Positions 1-5,712 of a DNA stretch of 8,873 bases are shown in pieces. The position numbers and the translations under genes are program-made. Where the stretch lies: NCBI GenBank assembly GCA_027306745.1, contig DAHUZD010000317.1:1-8873 (forward strand), read 5' to 3'. The notes beneath the pieces are model-generated. The model was given only the letters and a program-made list of their open reading frames with translations, made no database searches and was not told the DNA's origin. The stretch's first letter is position 1, and each line of letters begins with the position of its first letter. Source of the DNA: Acidobacteriaceae bacterium (GTDB taxonomy: Bacteria; Acidobacteriota; Terriglobia; Terriglobales; Acidobacteriaceae).

Positions 1-385
1 TGATGGCGAGCTAGATGAAGGCTCGAACTGGGAGGCCATCCTGTTTGCGCCCCAGCTTCAGCTCGACAATTTAGTGCTCATCGTCGACTACAACAAAATA
101 CAGAGCTTTGGGCGCGTACAAGAGATTTTGGACCTCAATCCATTGGCTGACAAATTTCGCGCATTTCGGTGGGAAGTGCTGGAAGTGGATGGCCATAACA
201 TGGAACAGATGTCCGCCACATTTTCAGCGTTACCTTTGCAGCCCGGCAAGCCCAGCGTCGTCATTGCCCATACTGTGAAAGGCAAAGGGATCAGCTTCAT
301 GGAAGACACCTTGGCCTGGCACTACAAATGCCCCACCGCGGAGCAAATGGAGATGGCTTTGCGCGAACTTGGAGTGGGCGCATGA
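1..385 (+). CDS. Transketolase, N-terminal (ThDP-binding) subunit, 3' part
   Basis: The gene enters from the left edge, and the last 127 codons plus the stop are present. The window begins inside the ThDP/Mg-binding motif: DGELDEGSNWEA at residues 1-12, then IVDYNK at 27-32, the classic GDG-x(about 25)-N pattern. Near the C-terminus, HTVKGKGISFMED followed by WHYK is the usual ending of the pyrophosphate (PP) domain of split transketolases. About half of a normal subunit of roughly 270 residues is visible. Transketolase moves a two-carbon ketol unit between sugar phosphates in the cytosol; the N-subunit binds the ThDP diphosphate and needs the C-subunit, which follows directly. The TGA stop at 383-385 overlaps the next start as ATGA, so the two chains are translationally coupled. 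An ATG at 74 lies inside the domain and is not the start. The family call is certain; whether it serves central metabolism or a sugar pathway of this cluster is inferred from context. Confidence 0.93.
   Translation, partial: DGELDEGSNWEAILFAPQLQLDNLVLIVDYNKIQSFGRVQEILDLNPLADKFRAFRWEVLEVDGHNMEQMSATFSALPLQPGKPSVVIAHTVKGKGISFMEDTLAWHYKCPTAEQMEMALRELGVGA
371..374 (+). promoter_or_regulatory. Ribosome binding site deciding the start of the C-terminal transketolase gene
   Basis: GGAG lies 7 bases before the ATG at 382, inside the end of the upstream gene. It supports 382 as the start rather than an in-frame ATG at 328, which would add 18 residues unlike any transketolase and overlap the upstream gene by 58 bases. 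Confidence 0.75.
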
Positions 386-1299
386 GGACTGCTTTTATTG
401 AAGAACTCTGCACCCTGGCGGAGATGGATGAGCGCATCTGGCTGGTTTGCGGCGATCTTTGCTACTCTGTTTTGGAGGCATTCGCGGATCGCTTTCCCAA
501 TCGCTACTTGAATGCTGGAGTCGCCGAGCAGAATATGACTGGAATTGCCGCTGGCTTGGCGCTCACAGGCAAGACCGTCTTCACTTACTCCATCGCCAAC
601 TTTCCCGTGATGCGCTGTTTGGAGCAAATTCGCAACGATGTCTGTTATCACAACCTGAATGTGAAAATTGTTTCTGTCGGCGGAGGCTTGGCCTACGGCA
701 GTCACGGATACACGCATCATGGCGTCGAAGATCTGGCCGTGATGTCGGCCATGCCCAACATGACGGTCGTTGCGCCGGGCGATCCATATGAAGCGCGGGC
801 TATCACCCGGCTGGCCTGTCAAGTACAGGGGCCGATGTATTTGCGCCTCGGAAAAGCTGGCGAGCCGGTGCTGCATCAACATCCGCTAAAAATCTCCATA
901 GGGGAGTCCATCCAAGTACGTCCCGGCAGCGAGCTGACCATCATCAGCACGGGGGGCATGTTGGCCAGCGTGTTGGCGGCCGCAGATCAGCTGCAGGCCG
1001 CAGGCAAGTCGATACGAGTCGTGAGTATGCCATTTCTAGTTCCCATCGATGAAAGGGCAATTCTTGCAGCACTCTCGGAGACCTCGGCCATTCTTACTGT
1101 CGAAGAACATGGTCAGGGTGGATTGGGTTCGCTGGTAGCAGAAATTATTGCTCGTTCTGGCAAGGCAATCTCGTATACCCCGCTGCGGCTTGGTCGTACT
1201 TCGATTAAAGTGGCTGGGACGCAGGAGCAACTGCGTGCGCGGCAAGGATTAAGTGTGGCCAACATTGTGCGCTCGGCTCAGTTGGCACTCCCCGTATGA
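382..1299 (+). CDS. Transketolase, C-terminal (pyrimidine-binding) subunit
   Basis: This is a complete 305-residue chain, the normal length for the C-subunit of a split transketolase. The pyrimidine-binding domain runs from about residue 1 to 165: CGDL (23-26), NAGVAEQNMTG (44-54, where E49 is the glutamate that activates ThDP), then QIRNDVCYHNLNVK (82-95) and GYTHHGVED (109-117), with the paired histidines usual in this family. The transketolase C-terminal domain follows from about 180, with EEHGQGGLGS at 241-250. It should pair with the subunit encoded just upstream to form the active site at the chain interface. The form with YSIANFP and CYHNLNVKIV is one I associate with sugar and polysaccharide clusters as well as with metabolic enzymes. 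It overlaps the upstream gene by 4 bases and is followed 16 bases later by another ThDP enzyme. The start at 382 is set by a GGAG site. Confidence 0.95.
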   Translation: MRTAFIEELCTLAEMDERIWLVCGDLCYSVLEAFADRFPNRYLNAGVAEQNMTGIAAGLALTGKTVFTYSIANFPVMRCLEQIRNDVCYHNLNVKIVSVGGGLAYGSHGYTHHGVEDLAVMSAMPNMTVVAPGDPYEARAITRLACQVQGPMYLRLGKAGEPVLHQHPLKISIGESIQVRPGSELTIISTGGMLASVLAAADQLQAAGKSIRVVSMPFLVPIDERAILAALSETSAILTVEEHGQGGLGSLVAEIIARSGKAISYTPLRLGRTSIKVAGTQEQLRARQGLSVANIVRSAQLALPV

Positions 1300-1315
1300 T
1301 GGTGGATAGCAACCG

Positions 1316-2689
1316 ATGGCGACCCTAAAACAAGTCGAGATGCCTGCAACCTTACCCTCCTTGCCGGAGCCACGCTTGCTTCGCAAAGCGCTGGGGATTC
1401 GCCTGTTTGAGCAGCGGTTGTTAAAGCTGTTTTCAGAAGGCCGCCTTTTTGGCACCGTCCATACCTGCGTTGGACAGGAGTGGACGGGCGTTGCCATCGC
1501 GGAGCACCTGCGGCCCGCGGATGTTCTCTTTAGCAATCACCGTTGCCACGGACACTATCTGGCGCGCACAGAAAATTACGTGGGATTATTTGCGGAGATC
1601 ATGGGCCGCGAGGCTGAAATCTGCCGCGGACGCGGTGGCAGTCAGCATATCTGCGATGGCAACGTGTTCAGCAATGGTATCCAGGGAGGCATTGTTCCGG
1701 TATCCGCGGGCATTGCCTATGCTCAGAAGTTAGCCAAAACAGATGACATTACTGGTGTCTTTATCGGGGATGGAACGCTGGGTGAGGGGTCTGTCTACGA
1801 GACATTGAATCTTGCCTCTGTTTGGGGATTGCCACTTCTGATCGTTCTGGAAAATAATCTGTATGCACAAAGCACATCACAGAAGCAGACACTCAGCGGC
1901 GACATAGAGGCGCGCGCGCAGGCCTTTGGCATCCCCACGCTGCGTGCGAATACATGGAATCCGGAAGAATTGATCGTGGCAGTCGGCGCAGCAGTTGGGC
2001 AGGTGCGTAAGACGGGCAAGCCGTTTTTCCTTCGCGTCGATACCTATCGCCTGATGGCGCACTCTAAATCAGATGACGACCGCGATCGCTCCGAGGTCGA
2101 TGCCTATTGGCAGCGGGATCTTTTGCACCGTGCGCGCGAGACACATCCTGAAGCCATGCACGCATTGGAGATGGAGCTGGAATCCTATCTCGATGCAGCC
2201 GTGGCCGAGGCGGAGTCCTCACCCATATCCAGCGGGCTGGAGGCTCCCCGCACGGAGCCTGTGGGAACGTGGATGCCGACGGTCTTTGAGCATCCAGATC
2301 GTGTGGTGAATCGTATCTACGCAGGGTTGCGAGCGGCGATGGAACACGATGCGCGCTGGCTTCCCGTGGATGACACTCGCGTGGAAGTTTCTCATGCAGT
2401 GTCGGGGGCACTATCTCTCACTGCCAACGGAGTGGGGGCTCCTTGCTCCATCAGTCTCAGGTACAGCCATGGATTCGCCGTGGCCGTAGTTGCTCGGCTA
2501 AGGGCTGTGGATCCAGTCGGCCAAATCACATCTCCCCACCTGCCCAAACAAGCCTCTGCGGCATCCGTATCACATTCACGCCGGGCGACATGGTTTGCCA
2601 TGCTGGCCGTGGCGGTTTCGCTGCTGGCTGTAGGGCTTGCCCTGCAGAGGAGATTGAACGGTCATACTATCCATGAACATCACGCGTAA
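1316..2689 (+). CDS. ThDP-dependent dehydrogenase E1-alpha-like protein with aberrant C-terminal tail
   Basis: Residues about 20-305 form a complete E1-alpha domain of the pyruvate/acetoin/branched-chain 2-oxoacid dehydrogenase type. Seen in order are SNHRCHGHYLA (73-83, active-site histidines), GRGGSQHI (105-112), NGIQGGIVPVSAGIAYA (120-136), the ThDP motif GDGTLGEG (151-158) to ENN (179-181), and YRLMAHSKSDD (244-254). Such chains bind ThDP and decarboxylate a 2-oxoacid together with E1-beta. Stand-alone E1-alpha is about 320-330 residues; this chain has 457. Residues 329-347 (VVNRIYAGLRAAMEHDAR) look like the first helix of E1-beta, as in alpha-beta fusions, but nothing beyond that is recognisable as E1-beta in this frame. 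The tail ends in one hydrophobic helix (about 426-443) followed by basic residues. No lipoyl-transferase (E2) or E3 gene is in view, so a sugar-modifying role is possible. The start at 1316 has a weak GGTGGA upstream; an ATG at 1340 is an alternative. The gene may be damaged. Confidence 0.85.
   Translation: MATLKQVEMPATLPSLPEPRLLRKALGIRLFEQRLLKLFSEGRLFGTVHTCVGQEWTGVAIAEHLRPADVLFSNHRCHGHYLARTENYVGLFAEIMGREAEICRGRGGSQHICDGNVFSNGIQGGIVPVSAGIAYAQKLAKTDDITGVFIGDGTLGEGSVYETLNLASVWGLPLLIVLENNLYAQSTSQKQTLSGDIEARAQAFGIPTLRANTWNPEELIVAVGAAVGQVRKTGKPFFLRVDTYRLMAHSKSDDDRDRSEVDAYWQRDLLHRARETHPEAMHALEMELESYLDAAVAEAESSPISSGLEAPRTEPVGTWMPTVFEHPDRVVNRIYAGLRAAMEHDARWLPVDDTRVEVSHAVSGALSLTANGVGAPCSISLRYSHGFAVAVVARLRAVDPVGQITSPHLPKQASAASVSHSRRATWFAMLAVAVSLLAVGLALQRRLNGHTIHEHHA
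2297..2676 (+). pseudogene. Possible remnant of an E1-beta domain (frameshifted or internally deleted)
   Basis: At 2297-2356 the E1 gene encodes a stretch that resembles the first helix of E1-beta (NRI...L..AM..D.R). A whole E1-beta needs roughly 950 bases, but the next gene starts only about 315 bases later. In the gene's own frame the rest is a low-complexity-like tail ending at 2689. A second frame, open from 2374, ends in EEIERSYYP with TGA at 2674-2676, overlapping the acyltransferase ATG as ATGA. That is the same junction as between the two transketolase genes, which suggests the original chain ended in that frame. The reading as a decayed beta domain is an inference. The alternative is a genuine short tail with a membrane anchor. 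Confidence 0.35.
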
Positions 2690-3296
2690 ACTCCGAGCCT
2701 TTTTTCATATGCCTCTGCACGCAAAATGCGTGTGGCTCTCTGGGGTGGGCACACGCTGCAAGACGGCTTGGTTCTATCGCTGGTTCTTCGGTAGCATGGG
2801 TAACTGTTGCCGCATTGGCAGGCCTCTGCTGCTCACCAACCCGCAGTATATGCACCTTGGCGACAATGTTTTCATCCGTCCGGGAGCACGGTTAGAAGCC
2901 ATCCGGCCCTTTTCCCATCGCGTCCCGGAATTGAGAATCGGAAATAATGTCAACCTTGAGCAGAATGTTCATATCATTTGCCAGTCAAAAATTTACATCG
3001 GCGACAAGGTTTCTATAACTGGAAACTGCGCGGTCGTTGACACGGCCCATCCATTTCTGGGTAATGCGGCGGGCGAAAAAATGGGTGACAAGATACAGGA
3101 TGAAGATTCCTTCATAGAAATTGGAGAGGGCGCGTTTATCGGCTATGGCAGCGTGATTCTGCCCAATGTGCGCATCGGGCGTTACGCCGTCGTAGGCGCG
3201 CTGACCGTGGTGGACAAGGATGTGCCAGACTTCGGAATCGTGTGCGGCAATCCTGCGCGCTTACTACGGATTTATCGCGCTGAGACTTCCGAGTAA
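2673..3296 (+). CDS. Hexapeptide-repeat (left-handed beta-helix) acyltransferase, probable sugar O-acetyltransferase
   Basis: This 207-residue protein is built largely of imperfect [LIV]G-x4 hexapeptide turns: MHLGDNVFIRPGA (60-72), LRIGNNVNLEQNVHI (87-101), IYIGDKVSITGNC (107-119), IEIGEGAFIGYGSVILPNVRIG (in two runs, 148-169) and YAVVGALTVV (171-180). VVDTAHPF (121-128) carries the likely catalytic histidine H126, and GNPAR (192-196) is the usual closing motif of the WbbJ/Maa/NodL-type acetyltransferases. Family members move an acetyl group from acetyl-CoA to a sugar hydroxyl or amine in the cytosol. A basic, aromatic N-terminal segment (residues 1-45) may associate with the membrane. The start overlaps the upstream gene's tail by 17 bases and has no good Shine-Dalgarno site at normal spacing (GAGGAG lies about 20 bases upstream), so translation probably depends on coupling. 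The acceptor sugar cannot be read from the sequence. Confidence 0.9.
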   Translation: MNITRKLRAFFHMPLHAKCVWLSGVGTRCKTAWFYRWFFGSMGNCCRIGRPLLLTNPQYMHLGDNVFIRPGARLEAIRPFSHRVPELRIGNNVNLEQNVHIICQSKIYIGDKVSITGNCAVVDTAHPFLGNAAGEKMGDKIQDEDSFIEIGEGAFIGYGSVILPNVRIGRYAVVGALTVVDKDVPDFGIVCGNPARLLRIYRAETSE

Positions 3297-3315
3297 TCCA
3301 GTTTATTTGGTCGTG

Positions 3316-3363
3316 GCGACTCTCTCTCGCGTGGGTCTTGGAGTCAACTCAGGGCGGAGTCGC
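3316..3363. repeat. Inverted repeat between convergent genes
   Basis: GCGACTC (3316-3322) and GAGTCGC (3357-3363) are perfect 7-bp inverted arms separated by 34 bases. They lie in the 66-base gap between two converging genes, and the last base touches the methyltransferase stop codon. A small GAGT/ACTC dyad lies inside, at 3341-3350. There is no T-tract on either strand, so a bidirectional terminator is possible but not shown. Confidence 0.3.
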
Positions 3364-4265
3364 TATTGAGGCTTGGTTGCAATTACCTCGATGGCGTCAC
3401 CTTGGCCTATGCGATCCACCACCCACATGGCGATATTAGATATCAACATTAGGAGTGGATTTCGGATGAGCTTTCCCTCGCTGGAATTTCTGCGATTTTT
3501 TCGGTTCAAATATATTTGTAAGCTTCCTAGCAGGCTCGCATAATTTGAATGGAAGTAAACTTTATCAATCGAAAATCCAGAACGCCTTAAAAGCATGGAA
3601 ATATTTGAAACATTGTAGGTGTAGGTATGAAGAGGAGCCCCTAGATACCACCAATATCGCCCAAATATCCGGTATGGCAGGCTGCCCATGTTGGGAATTC
3701 CGATAAATAGTTTCCCTTGAGGCTTTAGTATTCTAAAAATCTCATTCAGGACTTCAACGGGATTTGGCATGTGCTCGAAGGAATGATTGGATCGGATGTA
3801 GTCAAACGAGTTGGATTGAAATTTTGCTGCCAGTAGCGTTCCGTGGAAAATATCCAATCCCGCGGACTGTCCTTGACCTGATCCAAATGCACTCGGCTCG
3901 ACTCCACAGACCTTCCATCCTTTAGCCTGCATGACCTGCATGTAATCTCCACTTCCACAGCCAATATCCAAAAATCTGCCTGGATTTTGAAACTTGGGAT
4001 TATGGGTGTTTATTTTGATGCAGAGGACTCTTTTGGCAATGCGCTTGAACCAGGGATCAACTCGAAGTGGCTTATATGCATAATAATCGTCCGCATAGAA
4101 ATTCGATAATTCTTCCTTTGTCGGCATCGGATCCAGCCGGACTAATCCACAGCCGCTGCAACGTGCGAGATTAAATTCGCCCGGTACTCCGTAATGACGA
4201 TCATGGGTGCGCAGAAAATGGGTAAACGTGGTTGAGTCACAAGAGATACAGGGTGGATGGGCCAT
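3363..4265 (-). CDS. SAM-dependent methyltransferase with N-terminal Cys4 motif
   Basis: The chain has 300 residues from ATG 4265. An upstream in-frame TTG at 4271 is possible, but neither start has a clear Shine-Dalgarno site. An N-terminal CxxC (residues 6-9) and second CxxC (36-39), followed by LDPMP and a FYADDYY segment, form the zinc-site module that precedes many glycan and natural-product methyltransferases. The class I Rossmann fold follows: motif I LDIGCGSGDY (99-108), GVEPS (121-125) ending strand 2 with an acidic residue, SFEHMPNP (162-169) and LKPQGKLFIGIPN (180-192). It most likely methylates a sugar or nucleotide sugar for the polysaccharide. Compared with TylC3-type C-methyltransferases it lacks the long C-terminal domain, so an O- or N-methyltransferase, or a lipid-carrier-linked substrate, is equally possible. 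It is AT-richer than flanking genes, suggesting separate acquisition. It converges on the acyltransferase gene. Confidence 0.88.
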   Translation of the reverse strand: MAHPPCISCDSTTFTHFLRTHDRHYGVPGEFNLARCSGCGLVRLDPMPTKEELSNFYADDYYAYKPLRVDPWFKRIAKRVLCIKINTHNPKFQNPGRFLDIGCGSGDYMQVMQAKGWKVCGVEPSAFGSGQGQSAGLDIFHGTLLAAKFQSNSFDYIRSNHSFEHMPNPVEVLNEIFRILKPQGKLFIGIPNMGSLPYRIFGRYWWYLGAPLHTYTYNVSNISMLLRRSGFSIDKVYFHSNYASLLGSLQIYLNRKNRRNSSEGKLIRNPLLMLISNIAMWVVDRIGQGDAIEVIATKPQ

Positions 4266-4299
4266 GCTCAAACGATACTATTTTTTGCGATCAGCGTAA

Positions 4300-4328
4300 A
4301 TAATTTAGGCATCCTGCAGAAGATACAA
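4300..4328 (-). promoter_or_regulatory. Candidate sigma-70-like promoter for the methyltransferase gene
   Basis: On the minus strand TTGTAT (4323-4328) and AATTAT (4300-4305) are separated by 17 bases, placing a start about 28 bases before the ATG at 4265. Matches to consensus are only 3/6 and 4/6, so this is weak. The -35 hexamer overlaps the dyad at 4322-4348. Confidence 0.3.
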
Positions 4329-4348
4329 ATCCTCAGGATTTTGGTATC
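4322..4348. repeat. Strong interrupted dyad in the divergent intergenic region
   Basis: GATAC AAATCC (4322-4332) pairs with GGATTT (4336-4341) and GTATC (4344-4348) around a TCA loop, with a TG bulge: 11 paired positions in 27 bases. It lies in the 295-base non-coding region between the divergent methyltransferase and Cys-rich-protein genes and may be an operator or an RNA hairpin. The outer GTATCGTT (4344-4351) can instead pair with AACGATAC (4271-4278) near the methyltransferase start. Apart from this and the weak promoter candidate I see nothing else in 4266-4560. Confidence 0.5.
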
Positions 4349-4548
4349 GTTCGCGGAAATCCTAAGCGCCTGCTGCAGATTTGCAAGCCAATCAGAGTGC
4401 GAATGCGATTCCCCTTTGATATCCGAATGAGGCTGGAAGGCCTACTCGAAATGCCAAAGTACATGCCTTTCAGCAGATATGGGCCGGAATCCAGCCGATG
4501 AATCCCCAAGGCGGCCCGTTCGCTCTAAAGTAGTGGGGTGGGTTGTAC

Positions 4549-4552
4549 AGGG
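4549..4552 (+). promoter_or_regulatory. Ribosome binding site deciding the start of the Cys-rich protein gene
   Basis: AGGG lies 8 bases before ATG 4561. It supports that codon over in-frame TTG 4543 and GTG 4552, the latter overlapping the site itself. Confidence 0.6.
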
Positions 4553-4560
4553 TGGATCGC

Positions 4561-4833
4561 ATGACGTGGGACGAGGCCTTTACCTGTGACGTTTGCGGGC
4601 GGGAAAAGCGAGTGGTGAATCACTGGTGGATGGTGCGCCTGGGTGAGGTGGATTGCTGCGAGGAGGACCAACCGTTGCGCAGCTTCACCCTGTTGCCCTG
4701 GGATGCAAGCGTCTGCCGCAGCCCGGGAATCTATCACTTGTGCGGCGGCAACTGCGCCACCAAGGCCATGGAACGGTTCATGGCCACTGGATCACTTCAG
4801 GCCGATCCGGCACGTCCAAACCAGAAGAACTGA
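4561..4833 (+). CDS. Small Cys-rich protein of unknown function
   Basis: The product is a 90-residue soluble protein with no signal peptide or membrane segment. It has seven cysteines: CDVC (9-12), CC (32-33), C52 and CGGNC (61-65), with histidines at 21 and 59. FTCDVCGREK followed by NHWWMV and, near the end, YHLCGGNCATKAMERFM resemble a compact metal-binding (zinc-ribbon-like) fold. I recall similar short proteins in acidobacterial genomes but know no function for them. It is the only plus-strand gene in this part, with its own ribosome site. It is not part of the flanking minus-strand units: it is divergent from the methyltransferase gene and converges on the glycosyltransferase gene, whose stop is 6 bases away. 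It is therefore likely a stand-alone gene inserted among, or predating, the polysaccharide genes. That it is coding is supported by the Shine-Dalgarno site and the non-random residue pattern. Confidence 0.75.
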   Translation: MTWDEAFTCDVCGREKRVVNHWWMVRLGEVDCCEEDQPLRSFTLLPWDASVCRSPGIYHLCGGNCATKAMERFMATGSLQADPARPNQKN

Positions 4834-4839
4834 GAATGG

Positions 4840-5712
4840 CTAGGGTGCATCCGATGCCGCGGCACGGCAGGATTCGAGCAGTGCGGTTCGTTCGGGGTCG
4901 TTGCGGACAAGGATCGCTTCCACGTTCAGGCCATGCTTGCGCTCATACTGCTTCATCCTCGTGAGCGCCCTGTAGTACATCGTGTTCAAAACGAGGAACA
5001 GGCCAGGGAAACCGGCTTTATAAGCCCCGCCGAAGCAATAGTTCCGCACAAAAACTTTGGCCATACGTGCACAAAGCCTTGTCCTGGGAAGAGATTCGAC
5101 CGGCATCTCCGGTTCCGTGTCCGTGTATCGGTCCATCACATGCAAATAGCTTTTTGACGTATTCGAAATAAAGTGGTGGACGTAGTATTTATGCGAATCC
5201 AGAAAACAAATTGTCTTTTTCGGTACGGCGACCCTGCCAAAGTTATGGATGGTGTTGCCGGTAAAATCTATGGCATCTTTTTTGAAAATGCGATTCATGC
5301 GATCCACAAACGCATTGTGACAAAATACGCCGTAGTAATAGTTTTTCCGGGCAATGTTGACGATGTTATATTTCCCCGACCGGATGGCGTGCAGGATCCT
5401 TTGCATGGATGGGCCATCGATCATCTCATCGGCGGAGGCCCAGTATATCCAATCGGTCTGAACGGCAGCCTTGACCTTCGCGGTGGTTGCAGCATCTTCC
5501 ACCCAGCCCTGGTTTTGATTCAGGAGCACATCACATCCAAACGATTTTGCAATCTCCACGGTACGGTCTGTGCTGAAGTTGTCAACGACGAGAATTCTCC
5601 CGAACTGTAGAAAGTTCTGAATCGCCCAAGCTACACGCTTCTCTTCGTTGAAGGTGAAGAGGACGAATGTGATGGGAGAATCAGGCATTGGATTCTGCGT
5701 GCTGCTTGGCAT
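4840..5712 (-). CDS. Family 2 glycosyltransferase (WaaE/KdtX-like)
   Basis: The chain has 290 residues with a GT-A nucleotide-sugar fold at the N-terminus. FVLFTFNEEKRV (16-27) opens the first strand, LVVDNFSTDRTVEIAKSFG (41-59) is the family-2 signature, and YWASADEMID (90-99) holds the SADE metal-binding motif in place of a plain DXD. The layout (NEE, D.FSTDRT, ADE) matches the WaaE/KdtX subgroup, which adds hexoses to lipid-linked or LPS-core acceptors at the inner membrane. The C-terminal half has a basic, aromatic region (about 215-265) suited to membrane contact. The start at 5712 is chosen because GGAGG lies 6 bases upstream. It overlaps the end of the flippase gene by 32 bases, so the two are co-transcribed and probably translationally coupled. 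An ATG at 5688 is an alternative but lacks such a site. Donor and acceptor are unknown. Confidence 0.9.
   Translation of the reverse strand: MPSSTQNPMPDSPITFVLFTFNEEKRVAWAIQNFLQFGRILVVDNFSTDRTVEIAKSFGCDVLLNQNQGWVEDAATTAKVKAAVQTDWIYWASADEMIDGPSMQRILHAIRSGKYNIVNIARKNYYYGVFCHNAFVDRMNRIFKKDAIDFTGNTIHNFGRVAVPKKTICFLDSHKYYVHHFISNTSKSYLHVMDRYTDTEPEMPVESLPRTRLCARMAKVFVRNYCFGGAYKAGFPGLFLVLNTMYYRALTRMKQYERKHGLNVEAILVRNDPERTALLESCRAAASDAP

Noticed and set aside
328..381. Longer N-terminus for the C-terminal transketolase subunit from ATG 328
   Set aside because: It adds 18 residues unlike the family, overlaps the upstream gene and has no ribosome site as good as the GGAG before 382.
322..882. 186-codon minus-strand frame opposite the transketolase C-subunit gene
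   Set aside because: It lies entirely antisense to a well-supported gene and has no recognisable protein features.
1296..1328. Mini reading frame ATGATG... to TAA, beginning at the transketolase stop as ATGA
   Set aside because: It has only ten codons and overlaps the start of the E1-type gene in another frame. It could aid reinitiation, but nothing supports a product.
2443..2676. Separate small gene in the second frame of the E1 tail
   Set aside because: The Cys/Arg/Gly-rich composition and the lack of a start site argue against an independent protein; it is treated as a possible remnant instead.
5173..5610. 145-codon plus-strand frame opposite the glycosyltransferase gene
   Set aside because: It is antisense to a gene with clear family-2 motifs and has no domain features of its own.
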